Shown here one piece after another: positions 16,001 through 22,783 of a stretch of 32,953 nucleotides of DNA (positions within the stretch are counted from its first letter, which is position 1; every line of letters starts with the position of its first letter). Below the pieces are notes generated by a model that was given only the letters and a program-made list of their open reading frames with translations, did no database searches and had not been told where the DNA came from. The stretch is from CAZKFA01 sp964551925 (lineage in GTDB: Bacteria; Cyanobacteriota; Vampirovibrionia; LMEP-6097). The DNA is taken from NCBI GenBank assembly GCA_964551925.1, contig CAZKFA010000021.1:1-32953 (forward strand). The letters are read 5' to 3'. The position numbers were made by a program, and so were the translations under genes.

Positions 16001-16428
16001 AAGATGCTCATGGTCATATGAGATTATTTACAGACACAGAGGGACGTCAAGGACAATTCAATCCAGAGAGTGCTGGTTGGTGGCAACGTATAGGAGTTTG
16101 GGGACAAGCACTTGGTGGTTTATTCCACAAATCAACAATTGGACAACTTGGTATCTATGCTGGTCTTGGAGCTTATCTACAAGGTATCTCTAAAGAATTC
16201 AATCCGATCTTAGAATTAGGAGCAATCAATACTAAACGTAAAACCGCTGCTAAAGGTGAAAGATTTACTAGTTACTTTGACTCTAGTAATGACTTCAAAA
16301 AACCACAACACATAGTGGAGCACACTAAGAAATTCTACGGCAGAGATAAAGAGTTCTCAAGTAAAGCGGCAGAAGTCAAACGAGCTCACGAAGCACCAAA
16401 GGGTAATGATAAACAACAAGCTGCTTAA
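13060..16428 (+). CDS. Large HAD-phosphatase-like protein with hydrophobic C-terminal half, function unknown
   Basis: The protein has 1122 residues from ATG 13060. Residues 10-75 are low-complexity (S, K, P, T, N). A HAD-like core follows: motif I DFFTDGDGT (nucleophile and acid aspartates at about 155 and 157), motif II SILTARPG (threonine at about 201), and a motif IV candidate FRGDSRGSDAP (aspartates at about 523 and 528) followed by GGMGVIARGL. This recalls trehalose-phosphatase-type HADs, but with about 320 residues inserted between motifs II and IV. The C-terminal ~420 residues hold several hydrophobic glycine-rich stretches (near 711-735, 935-975, 1027-1045), suggesting membrane association. 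The start is uncertain: the only Shine-Dalgarno (AAAGGAG, 13072-13078) lies 8 nt before an in-frame ATT at 13087. The C-terminal half resembles the 355-residue protein at 18114-19181. Confidence 0.65.
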   Translation: MCKNKGVFTIPSITDKPTKPSQAAQTASPAFSKEGNPNKTPSSESKPDNKTNANISHAGLSKSTTKPAEINMNHNAEVREQAKALGLGKPWTKAEIVARAKELLKLQKEDLDIPDSLFMGAKGQEKERIKTVLFEIFQHIMTELAAGKAVDFFTDGDGTMFYKNPIMVASTSSQASEQDRHWNTILAQFLYFLGTKLSILTARPGIVAGQSIVGTEDPVNNAQNPNRVSLEEISSCVGERGEMEGFNTDTFGLSGGVTSYYGEPLIISEPTRNFMKLINFCSQPGNVTEKGFLQEFLDLRYNDGDSIRTCEFKALPQAFLLIPGLSNEQYHRYMSLAGKARKESWTAQKFVNEVNKLNINFPQNLKALLNPNDVESEMKLTEILRDGAQSIMCFTPHAIDGTNIFRDDIRAKLYDLLFKYTRSEAAQKWAEENLGIPKGTDLVTVNKKDVSSIKNFSEIKDLKKFIDKDHKELKEPKHKHSIINIIDNNQFYIEISPWNTKDEVIKRYQEAQDKNIFSVFRGDSRGSDAPAEAQAVISGGMGVIARGLMNKRDVAEEMVNLLAKEDNGVNLNHGHPFCLKDLGDKKFQRVSTGEIKTKSQWTDELLSQYGNKIHQIDNIHLTNAIFAYTFQKFFEKEKIPFDLPESKQTATEGPVRYRTLATPDIGFAEKGLEKYFPQPVESLESKLGFLKAIPFVGPKIIELLKIDNSRPVMTRFLSFLSQTLMISGGVGAVGSLVGQEGIAKKAKVVQRVASILNNFGSGITRGLRSPTRFPAQFLGEICSLASNCFPSESYPHKMLWATANGLLQLGRAGGTIQAENVILDKYKAGTEKEVEAAFGDQKEFSNIRDVGEKFTKSRTAWIMKCKPFMGQLLAETVADVVQGLKMTYQWLTVKGYRKGSVSSFFTKSGLTKTSMTSGKDYTNVASVSHQYSASGMFAIAATMLSAATHKLKIPGLDYGLTAIANILPTFGMMTAARHVEQDAHGHMRLFTDTEGRQGQFNPESAGWWQRIGVWGQALGGLFHKSTIGQLGIYAGLGAYLQGISKEFNPILELGAINTKRKTAAKGERFTSYFDSSNDFKKPQHIVEHTKKFYGRDKEFSSKAAEVKRAHEAPKGNDKQQAA
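13072..13089 (+). promoter_or_regulatory. Shine-Dalgarno inside the 5' end of the ORF, pointing to an ATT start
   Basis: AAAGGAG at 13072-13078, an 8-nt spacer, then ATT at 13087-13089 in frame with the long ORF. The upstream ATG at 13060 and TTG at 13057 have no ribosome site, and the promoter is too far away for leaderless initiation. Translation may begin at ATT, giving a protein of 1113 residues. Confidence 0.4.
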
Positions 16429-16433
16429 TCTAG

Positions 16434-16439
16434 TATAAT
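16434..16439 (+). promoter_or_regulatory. -10 box of murE, leaderless
   Basis: A perfect TATAAT ends 8 nt before ATG 16448. No Shine-Dalgarno lies between them. It overlaps the last codons and stop region of the upstream gene, so murE probably has its own promoter. Confidence 0.5.
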
Positions 16440-16447
16440 GCTAATTG

Positions 16448-17860
16448 ATGCCTCTTGATCTAAAACAATATACTGCTATTCATTACGACAGTAGGAAAGT
16501 AATTCCAGGCTCGATCTTCATTGCAATTGAAGGTGAGAAATTTGATGGGCATAATTTTATCAATGACGCTATCAACAAAGGTGCGACATTGATCATCACA
16601 GAGAAGGACTTGACGATTAAAGACATAAAAATCCTCAAGGTCAAAGATGCTAGATTAACCCTGGCAGAATTATCAGCCCAGTTCTACGGCACTCCTAGTG
16701 AAAAGCTGTCTATCATTGGTGTTACAGGAACTAATGGCAAGACCACGGTCACACATCTTATTCAAGGACTACTTGAGAAATGTGCTTTACTAGGGACCAT
16801 TGGCTTCAAAGCTAGTCCTCAAGCCACATACAAAGAGCTTGGTAATACCACGCCTCAATCAAAAGAAACTCAAGAGATTCTTGCTGATATAGTCAAAGAT
16901 GGTTATAAATATCTAACCATGGAGGTTAGCTCTCACGCGTTAGAACAAAAACGTGTTGCAGCTATCACTTATAAGACAATGATAGTCACCAATCTAACTC
17001 AGGACCATCTTGATTACCACATCACCATGGATAATTACTTCATCGCAAAAGCAAAAGCTTTCTTGCAAACATCCCACTACGCCATATTAAATGTAGACGA
17101 TCCTTATTATGATGCCTTCCGTAAAGAAGCAGAAAAACAGAATCTAACAATCATAACCTACGGTGTTACGAATCAAGCGGATCTGCAGGCAACTGATTTA
17201 GAATTCAACAATCAAGGATTAAGCTACAACCTAATCTACAAGAACAAATCATATCCAGTCAGACTAAGACTTAATGGTTTATTCAATGTATATAACTCAC
17301 TAGCAGCAGTCTCTGCTGTGTTACAAGAGGGTATAAGATTAGAAAATATATTAGCTCAAATGCCAAAACTAGAACCAGTCGCTGGTCGTTTCGAGACTAT
17401 CCAACAAAACAACAGCCCGCTTTGTATCGTTGACTACGCACACAGTCCCGATGGCTTATATAATGTACTAATAGGTGCTCGCGAATTGCTGAAACACAGT
17501 ACCCAAGGACGTTTGATCTGTCTTTTTGGTTGTGGTGGTGACAGAGATATCACTAAAAGACCGAAGATGGGCAAGATAGCTTATGAATTATCAGATTTAG
17601 TTTATATCACTTCAGACAATCCACGCTCAGAGGATCCTGAGCAAATTATTGCTGATATCTTAGCTGGCATACCCAACATGAGCAAAGTCAAAATCAACGC
17701 CAATAGAGCTTCTGCAATCGAGATGGCAATTAAAGATGCTGGTAGAAATGATATTGTGGTTATCGCAGGTAAAGGACACGAGGATTACCAAATCCTCAAA
17801 GACAAGACTATTCACTTCGATGATAAGGAAGAAGTGAAGAAAGTTATAGTTAAACTATAG
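16448..17860 (+). CDS. murE: UDP-MurNAc-tripeptide synthetase (meso-diaminopimelate adding)
   Basis: This Mur ligase adds the third residue of the peptidoglycan stem peptide. It has 470 residues from ATG 16448; a TTG one codon upstream is also possible. The ATP loop GVTGTNGKTTVTHL is followed by the central-domain sequences EVSSHALEQKRV and TNLTQDHLDYH, then VDYAHSPDGL. In the C-terminal domain DNPR at about residues 390-393 is the specificity motif for meso-diaminopimelate over lysine, and GKGHEDYQ closes the family signature. The wall is therefore probably DAP-type, as in Gram-negatives. murF, mraY and other dcw-cluster genes are not adjacent. It converges on the orphan membrane gene across a large inverted repeat. 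Confidence 0.95.
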   Translation: MPLDLKQYTAIHYDSRKVIPGSIFIAIEGEKFDGHNFINDAINKGATLIITEKDLTIKDIKILKVKDARLTLAELSAQFYGTPSEKLSIIGVTGTNGKTTVTHLIQGLLEKCALLGTIGFKASPQATYKELGNTTPQSKETQEILADIVKDGYKYLTMEVSSHALEQKRVAAITYKTMIVTNLTQDHLDYHITMDNYFIAKAKAFLQTSHYAILNVDDPYYDAFRKEAEKQNLTIITYGVTNQADLQATDLEFNNQGLSYNLIYKNKSYPVRLRLNGLFNVYNSLAAVSAVLQEGIRLENILAQMPKLEPVAGRFETIQQNNSPLCIVDYAHSPDGLYNVLIGARELLKHSTQGRLICLFGCGGDRDITKRPKMGKIAYELSDLVYITSDNPRSEDPEQIIADILAGIPNMSKVKINANRASAIEMAIKDAGRNDIVVIAGKGHEDYQILKDKTIHFDDKEEVKKVIVKL

Positions 17861-17921
17861 ACAGCATTTTATTACTTAATCAATCTCTATGAGGCTTCCT
17901 TGTGCTTATCATACACTGTAT

Positions 17922-18100
17922 AGTAATTACAAACACAGCCAAGCAAAGTTTTTAAAGATTTTTTTGTTCTTGCGAGCTATGGGTACCCTGTTGAGAAAAG
18001 CGATGAGAAGTTTTACTTCGAAGAGCTTTTTGATAACTAGGGAGCGAGCAAGAAGCAAAAAAATCACAAAACTTTACTGAATAGTATTAGGTTAATTACT
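17922..18100. repeat. Long imperfect inverted repeat (element IR1), about 179 nt
   Basis: The two halves of this intergenic block are near reverse complements around a centre at 18013 (GAAGT-TTT-ACTTC, 18007-18019). Matching stretches outward from the centre include AAAAGC/GCTTTTT, TTCTTGC/GCAAGAA, GATTTTTTTG/CAAAAAAATC, AAAGTTTT/AAAACTTT, and AGTAATTA at 17922-17929 with TAATTACT at 18093-18100. It fills most of the 253-bp gap between murE and the convergent membrane-protein gene. It could be a bidirectional terminator, a miniature inverted-repeat element (MITE), or a structured RNA. A short ORF inside it is a chance frame. Confidence 0.7.
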
Positions 18101-18113
18101 TCGAGTCCCTACA

Positions 18114-19181
18114 TTAAGCCGCTAATGACGGACTTAAGTTACGTGATTGACTACTAGACATATTGCGTTGTGTTGAGAAGTGAGTCCACAACATCGTAGA
18201 AATCGTATCTAGAGAGGTTTTGGCATGATTATAGAGTTCATTGACCGCTGGATTAGTAATCCAACGTTGAGTTATATCCATAAACGAACCAACAGCATAC
18301 AAAGTACCAATTAGTTTTTCTTTGGCATCGCCAGTAGCAATCAATACAGTATCTCCAATCAAACCACCAATACTACGCAAGAATCCAAACACAGTGGCAG
18401 GCAAATTATTCAAACTCTTAGGAGCAAAGATCAAGCTATTAACGGCTCCAAATAGCATACAAAAAGTACCAGTAAGAATTGAAGCTGTCTTGAATCGCTG
18501 TTTGTCTGAGACTTTATTATCAAACAATTCTTGCCACATCATTTTTAGACCATCAAGAATTTTTTTATTATTCTGACTAAAAGTTGCTTTGTCATTTAGT
18601 TCACCAACACGTTTAACAATCTCTTCATTAGGGAAATTAATTCCAGCAAAAATACCATAAGGCAGCTTAAAATTAAAAAACGGTAGAAACGGCATCAGAA
18701 AAGGAACTGGGAGCCTAGCAAGTCCTTCAAATAGTCTTTTTTTACTTAGAGCTTCAATAGCATTATGAAACATATTGATAGGCACAATATACCTAGAGAA
18801 AAATATTGCCTTCTGTTTAATATCCTTAGCAAAATTCTCAGAGATAAAAGGTATAAAAGGAAAACTTGCAGCAGCTGAATGCAAAATCACCGCAACAACA
18901 TTCATCACATTAGGATAATGCAATCTAATTTTTTGAATTATACTTTGAGTAGGAATTTTAGAACTATCATAGAACGAATGCTGTAATGGTTCTACTGGAA
19001 TCGGTGTCCTATCAATTAGCTCTTGTGCTTTGGATATTTGATTTAGTACATCAGTAATAGATTCTTTCTTAGCTTCTATAATAGGTTGCTTAATTTCAGG
19101 CTGAGTCAATTCACGCGTTTCTGCAATTACTGGATGGTGGCCAGTAGTTAAATTTATCGGTTTATCAATTAATTGAGGCAT
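18114..19181 (-). CDS. Orphan multi-pass membrane protein, function unknown
   Basis: I do not recognise this 355-residue protein. Residues 1-90 are hydrophilic and proline/glutamine-rich. Hydrophobic segments follow at about 91-113, 125-140, 157-182, 230-254 and 262-284, and a serine-rich tail closes it. The order RF...(13 residues)...GAVxSL then FLRSIGG resembles the C-terminal half of the large HAD/membrane protein at 13060-16428 (RFLSF...GAVGSL...NFGSGI), so the two may belong to one family. The gene stands alone between two long inverted repeats (17922-18100 and 19452-19627). Its 5' leader can fold two hairpins, and no clear ribosome site sits at the usual distance before the ATG. Confidence 0.65.
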   Translation of the reverse strand: MPQLIDKPINLTTGHHPVIAETRELTQPEIKQPIIEAKKESITDVLNQISKAQELIDRTPIPVEPLQHSFYDSSKIPTQSIIQKIRLHYPNVMNVVAVILHSAAASFPFIPFISENFAKDIKQKAIFFSRYIVPINMFHNAIEALSKKRLFEGLARLPVPFLMPFLPFFNFKLPYGIFAGINFPNEEIVKRVGELNDKATFSQNNKKILDGLKMMWQELFDNKVSDKQRFKTASILTGTFCMLFGAVNSLIFAPKSLNNLPATVFGFLRSIGGLIGDTVLIATGDAKEKLIGTLYAVGSFMDITQRWITNPAVNELYNHAKTSLDTISTMLWTHFSTQRNMSSSQSRNLSPSLAA

Positions 19182-19451
19182 GCAACGCTCAAGCCATTTT
19201 GAAATGGCTTAGTTTCTTTTTATTCCTTCTAAGAAAAACTAAACCCTAGCAAAATGCATACACATGAAGTTATTTGGCTTATTATTCATGTATTGGTTCA
19301 TAGCTATATATATTAGCAAAAATCTAGTCAATATGTATAGTCTTCCATTTTCATTAATTTTACAGCGCTTAATTAATAATTATACACTGCTTAATTAATT
19401 TATTGTCGCGCTAAGAAATTAGTTAATTAATTCATAAAATAGCAGTGGTAA
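19182..19451. other. AT-rich intergenic region with leader hairpins and TTAATTAA repeats
   Basis: Next to the gene, AAGCCATTT (19191-19199) pairs perfectly with AAATGGCTT (19202-19210) around TG. A second stem pairs 19211-19222 with 19232-19242 around an AGAAGGA sequence (minus strand). Farther out, three TTAATTAA octamers occur at 19369-19376, 19391-19398 and 19423-19430; the first two are parts of an 11-bp direct repeat (GCTTAATTAAT). No gene is supported here. Confidence 0.5.
19191..19210 (-). promoter_or_regulatory. Perfect leader hairpin just before the orphan membrane gene
   Basis: A 9-bp perfect stem with a 2-nt loop, 9 nt before the ATG at 19181. In RNA it would sit over the ribosome-binding zone. 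It could gate translation or be a protein operator in DNA. Confidence 0.4.
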
Positions 19452-19627
19452 GGCAAATTTCAGAATCAGTTGCACGAATTTTGAGGCTTTGATAGAGAAA
19501 AACAGCAAAAATTGAACGGAGTAGGCAAAATTCGACGCTTTCGAACTTTTGCCGTAACGAAGTGAATATTTTTGCGCATTTTTATCATCAAGGCTCTCAA
19601 CTGAGTGAAACTGTTCTGAAATTTGCC
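19452..19627. repeat. Long imperfect inverted repeat (element IR2), about 176 nt
   Basis: GGCAAATTTCAGAA at 19452-19465 matches TTCTGAAATTTGCC at 19614-19627 exactly. Pairing continues inward through CAGTT.CAC, GAGGCTTTGAT with ATCAAGGCTC, and GCAAAAAT with ATTTTTGC. It ends in a central hairpin, GGCAAAATTCG (19524-19534) against CGAACTTTTGCC (19542-19553), with a 7-nt loop. No coding potential and no transposase are present. It ends about 36 nt before the -10 of the radical SAM gene. Confidence 0.7.
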
Positions 19628-19662
19628 GAGTCTGACTTGTAAATAAAATACAGAATTCAAAA

Positions 19663-19671
19663 TGCCATAAT
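19663..19671 (+). promoter_or_regulatory. Extended -10 promoter of the radical SAM gene
   Basis: TGCCATAAT (TGn plus CATAAT) ends 14 nt before ATG 19686, implying a leader of only about 7 nt with no ribosome-binding site. Confidence 0.4.
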
Positions 19672-19685
19672 AGACTTGTTAGTAT

Positions 19686-20636
19686 ATGATCCCCAACCAA
19701 GAATACTATTCAAGTCTTTATAACTATCTCAAGCAACGCTTCGGCGGCAGAGTGCAGAGAGTGACGCTAGAAGGTGGTTTCACATGTCCGAATATTGACG
19801 GCTCCAAATCAGTTGGTGGTTGTACTTTTTGTACTGAAGATGGCTCTAGCTCTGGCGCTCAGGATGCTGCTCTCAGTATCAAAGCTCAATTACTCACTGG
19901 CATAGCAGAACAAGGCTACCGCTTCAAGACTGATAAATTTATTGCTTACTTTCAATCCTTCACCAACACTTATGCTGATATTAATTACTTACGTTCACTT
20001 TATGATCAAGCCGTAGATCACCCTCAGGTATTGGTTCTGGCTATAGGCACTCGTCCCGATTGTGTTGCTGAAGATGTTATTGATTTGCTTGAAAACTACA
20101 CTAGACGCGGCATTGAAGTTTGGGTTGATATCGGCGTACAGACTTCACACAACGAGACTCTTGAACGCATAAATCGCGCTCATAGTTTTGAAGATTTCGT
20201 AGATGCCGCTCACAGACTAGCTGCGCGCAAAAATCCGCTACTGCGGATCTGCACTCATGTGATACTTGGATTACCGGGTGAGACTACAGAGATGATGCTA
20301 GAGACTGCTGAGAAGCTTTCTATGACAGCAATTCACGATATCAAGATTCATCAGCTTTGTATTTTCAAAGGAACAGCACTGGAGATAGATTACCTCAATG
20401 GCGAGCTAGAAGTGTTTAGCCAAGAACAATATATCCCAGTCTTAGCAGAATTTATAGCAAGATTAAGAACAGATATTGTTATCCAAAGATTAATTGGTGA
20501 GGGCAAGATTGGCGAATTAATTGCTCCGACTTGGGCTGATCATGGTAACAAAAACAGCTTCTTGAATTTATTTCACCAATACTTAGATAAAAACAATATC
20601 AAACAAGGTTCTAAATTGCTTCCCGTGGTAAGATAA
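19686..20636 (+). CDS. Radical SAM protein, TIGR01212 (YhcC-like) family
   Basis: This 316-residue cytosolic protein carries the radical SAM cluster as GGFTCPNIDGSKSVGGCTFC at about residues 29-48, the widely spaced Cys-x12-Cys-x2-Cys form typical of TIGR01212/YhcC. Further family marks are YFQSFTNTYAD, VLAIGTRPDC, VDIGVQTSHNETLERINRAHS and THVILGLPGET. The biochemical role of the family is not established to my knowledge; relatives belong to the Elp3/HemN-like radical SAM branch. The length is normal. The next gene begins 5 nt after its stop, so the two probably share a transcript. Confidence 0.9.
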   Translation: MIPNQEYYSSLYNYLKQRFGGRVQRVTLEGGFTCPNIDGSKSVGGCTFCTEDGSSSGAQDAALSIKAQLLTGIAEQGYRFKTDKFIAYFQSFTNTYADINYLRSLYDQAVDHPQVLVLAIGTRPDCVAEDVIDLLENYTRRGIEVWVDIGVQTSHNETLERINRAHSFEDFVDAAHRLAARKNPLLRICTHVILGLPGETTEMMLETAEKLSMTAIHDIKIHQLCIFKGTALEIDYLNGELEVFSQEQYIPVLAEFIARLRTDIVIQRLIGEGKIGELIAPTWADHGNKNSFLNLFHQYLDKNNIKQGSKLLPVVR

Positions 20637-20641
20637 CCAAC

Positions 20642-22783
20642 ATGATCTTTAAGATTCACTCTGTCAATTTTCACGATTTGTTAACTCAAATGGCTGATAA
20701 GACTAAGCTTTCTGACTTTATTGCGGCCGAAGATAATATAGCCGTCCAAGATAATAGGGGGGGGTGCTTCAAATCAGATAGAGACTTAGCTGATTTATTT
20801 TCACCTATAAGTGATTTTCAATTATTTGAAGATATCGATAGTAATCCAGCAAAATTAGCTCAGATACAAACAGTGATTACAAATTTTACTGCTTTCTTGG
20901 ATCATCTTATACAGTTAGTAGTACCAGAGGATCAGCGTGCTGATGTCGAATTAGATTTAGATAAATCAATTAAGCTTTCTATTAAGAATGGAACAGATTA
21001 TCGCATCACTAATACTGATAGTTGGTTAGCTTTTAGTGAGATTATTTTCAGAAGAACAGCAAATCAAATTACAGCATTAAGCTATAAAGATAAAGCAGGT
21101 CTGAAACATAGTCTAATAGAGGATTCTAAGCCAATTGACATCAAGCCTGTAACTGATTTGTTTAAGACTACAGAACTAAGCAGCGTCAAAGATCAATCAG
21201 CGTTCTTCTTTGATAAGGCGAGAAGACTATTAGAGATGCAAGCTAATCCTAAGCTGGCTGCTTTAGTACCAGATATGTTTTTTGTCAATCCAACGCAAAT
21301 AAATAATCAAGAATTGTTCGAACAAAGTTTGGTTCGACTAAATCATCAAGGTCCAATTATTGTTAGGAGCGCTCACGTTCTAGAAGGCTCTCCAGAATTG
21401 CCTTTGTCGGGAGTATTCTCTTCTATCCCTAATGTCAATCCGACTTATGAAGATTTTGTGGCTGCTACCAATCATATCAAGCAGGATGATAGCCGGTTGA
21501 CTCGTATTAATTATGCTAAACAAGAATGGGCTAAGCTTAGTATGGATGATTTGGGTCTGATAGTGATGCCACAAATCCAAACTAAATACTCTATCAAAAT
21601 AGAACCTGTTGTATATAACTCTGATAGGCAATCTATAGAAGCTAAATCTTATTCGTTTAGTGATTTGGATTTTCTGGGAGGATTATTTAAACATAGAACT
21701 AAGGATGAGCTCGCTGATAAACAGGTTAGTTTTGAAATTAAAATTTGGGATTCTGGAGCCTTGGTCTATAGATCTGATCTCGCTGATCTTAAGCCACAAA
21801 GCATTATCAGTCAAGCACAAATTGACCAGATCAAAACTGCTTACCAAGAGCTTTCTAGCCAATACTCGCAAGAGTTCCAAGAGGCAGAGTTCTTGATTGA
21901 TATGGATGATAGATTACATTTGGTGCAGACTAGAGATCAAGCTGCTATAGAGAAACATCCCGATGATGATATCTCAGCTAAACTTCTTAGATATTCTTTG
22001 TTAAAGCGTGATCTAGATGATTCTACTATGTCTGGCATTGCTGAATTATTCTCTGATGAATACTTACCAATGATTGTTATAGACGAGAGTCAGGCTTGGT
22101 ATAGATTTCTATATGACAAGCAAACTCCACTCAAATTCTTTATGCCTGAATATGATGATTCATTAACATATGAAGAGAATCTGGCGCGACATGCTGAAGC
22201 ATTGCCACAAGCTATTCTAAAGAAGGATGCGAGTTTTGAATATGACCCAGAAGTCAAAGCTGCATTCCTTCAGGCTTATAGAGAAAGAATCTCAGATTTA
22301 GCTAAGTCTCTGGGCTCTTATCAATTGTTTGTCAAAGACATCAGCCTTAGCAATGAACCTTTGTATTTGGTAAACCCAGAAGACAGATCTAGAGAGTTCC
22401 ATACAGTCTCAGCCTATGAAGATATAGTGAGCTTGGCTGAAGTTTGTTTTGCAAATGATATTCATGTTTTGCGCAATGGATCAGGTTTCCATAATTTACT
22501 TTTCACTGGCAAGTCTCGTCATGCTACGGTACAACTACCTAAAGAATCTGGAGCTTTCAGTTGGCTTTGTACGGATGAGAAAGGTGAGAGAGGATACAAC
22601 CCCAGAACGGGTTTGCTCAAAAATCCAGGTAGTCCTAAGCAATTAGTAGAACAGTTGATGTGGGTTGTAAAGCATGATGATTGTGCTAATAGAAGTTTGG
22701 ATATAGATATCGCTGACTCTGCTATTCACTCACCCCAACGAATCTACCAACACGTCTCAAGTTCTCTATTCGTAAATCAGTGA
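20642..22783 (+). CDS. PEP-synthase-like (PPDK N-terminal type) ATP-grasp protein, divergent
   Basis: This 713-residue protein is not a full PEP synthase. Residues about 185-435 follow the PPDK/PEP-synthase ATP-grasp order: a lysine at about 192 in FDKARRLLEM...VPDMFFV (compare GGKAxNLGEL..VPxGFV), IIVRSAHVLEGSPELPLSGVFSSIPNV with arginine about 242, VMPQIQTKYSIKI, and LIDMDDRLHLVQTRDQA at about 421-433 (compare LxLLQxRP). The glycines and acidic residues of classical ATP binding are partly lost. The first ~180 and last ~270 residues are unlike anything I recognise. The phosphohistidine and PEP barrel domains are absent. Codons 39-41 contain a run of eight G (20757-20764). Its 3' end overlaps the convergent PAS gene by 62 nt. 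Confidence 0.6.
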   Translation: MIFKIHSVNFHDLLTQMADKTKLSDFIAAEDNIAVQDNRGGCFKSDRDLADLFSPISDFQLFEDIDSNPAKLAQIQTVITNFTAFLDHLIQLVVPEDQRADVELDLDKSIKLSIKNGTDYRITNTDSWLAFSEIIFRRTANQITALSYKDKAGLKHSLIEDSKPIDIKPVTDLFKTTELSSVKDQSAFFFDKARRLLEMQANPKLAALVPDMFFVNPTQINNQELFEQSLVRLNHQGPIIVRSAHVLEGSPELPLSGVFSSIPNVNPTYEDFVAATNHIKQDDSRLTRINYAKQEWAKLSMDDLGLIVMPQIQTKYSIKIEPVVYNSDRQSIEAKSYSFSDLDFLGGLFKHRTKDELADKQVSFEIKIWDSGALVYRSDLADLKPQSIISQAQIDQIKTAYQELSSQYSQEFQEAEFLIDMDDRLHLVQTRDQAAIEKHPDDDISAKLLRYSLLKRDLDDSTMSGIAELFSDEYLPMIVIDESQAWYRFLYDKQTPLKFFMPEYDDSLTYEENLARHAEALPQAILKKDASFEYDPEVKAAFLQAYRERISDLAKSLGSYQLFVKDISLSNEPLYLVNPEDRSREFHTVSAYEDIVSLAEVCFANDIHVLRNGSGFHNLLFTGKSRHATVQLPKESGAFSWLCTDEKGERGYNPRTGLLKNPGSPKQLVEQLMWVVKHDDCANRSLDIDIADSAIHSPQRIYQHVSSSLFVNQ
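20757..20764 (+). repeat. G8 homopolymer in the ATP-grasp gene
   Basis: Eight consecutive G form AGG GGG GGG in an otherwise AT-rich gene, about 115 nt after the start codon. A one-base slip would truncate the protein soon after. Confidence 0.85.

Noticed and set aside
17889..18080. 63-codon ORF between murE and the orphan membrane gene
   Set aside because: It lies almost wholly inside the inverted repeat IR1, has no ribosome site, and its lysine/serine/arginine-rich sequence follows from the hairpin arms.
17922..19627. Transposon with the orphan membrane gene as transposase
   Set aside because: The gene has no DDE or serine/tyrosine recombinase motifs, IR1 and IR2 do not match each other in sequence, and no target-site duplication is evident.
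19419..19700. 93-codon minus-strand ORF upstream of the radical SAM gene
   Set aside because: It coincides with IR2, runs across the radical SAM promoter and has no recognisable start signal.
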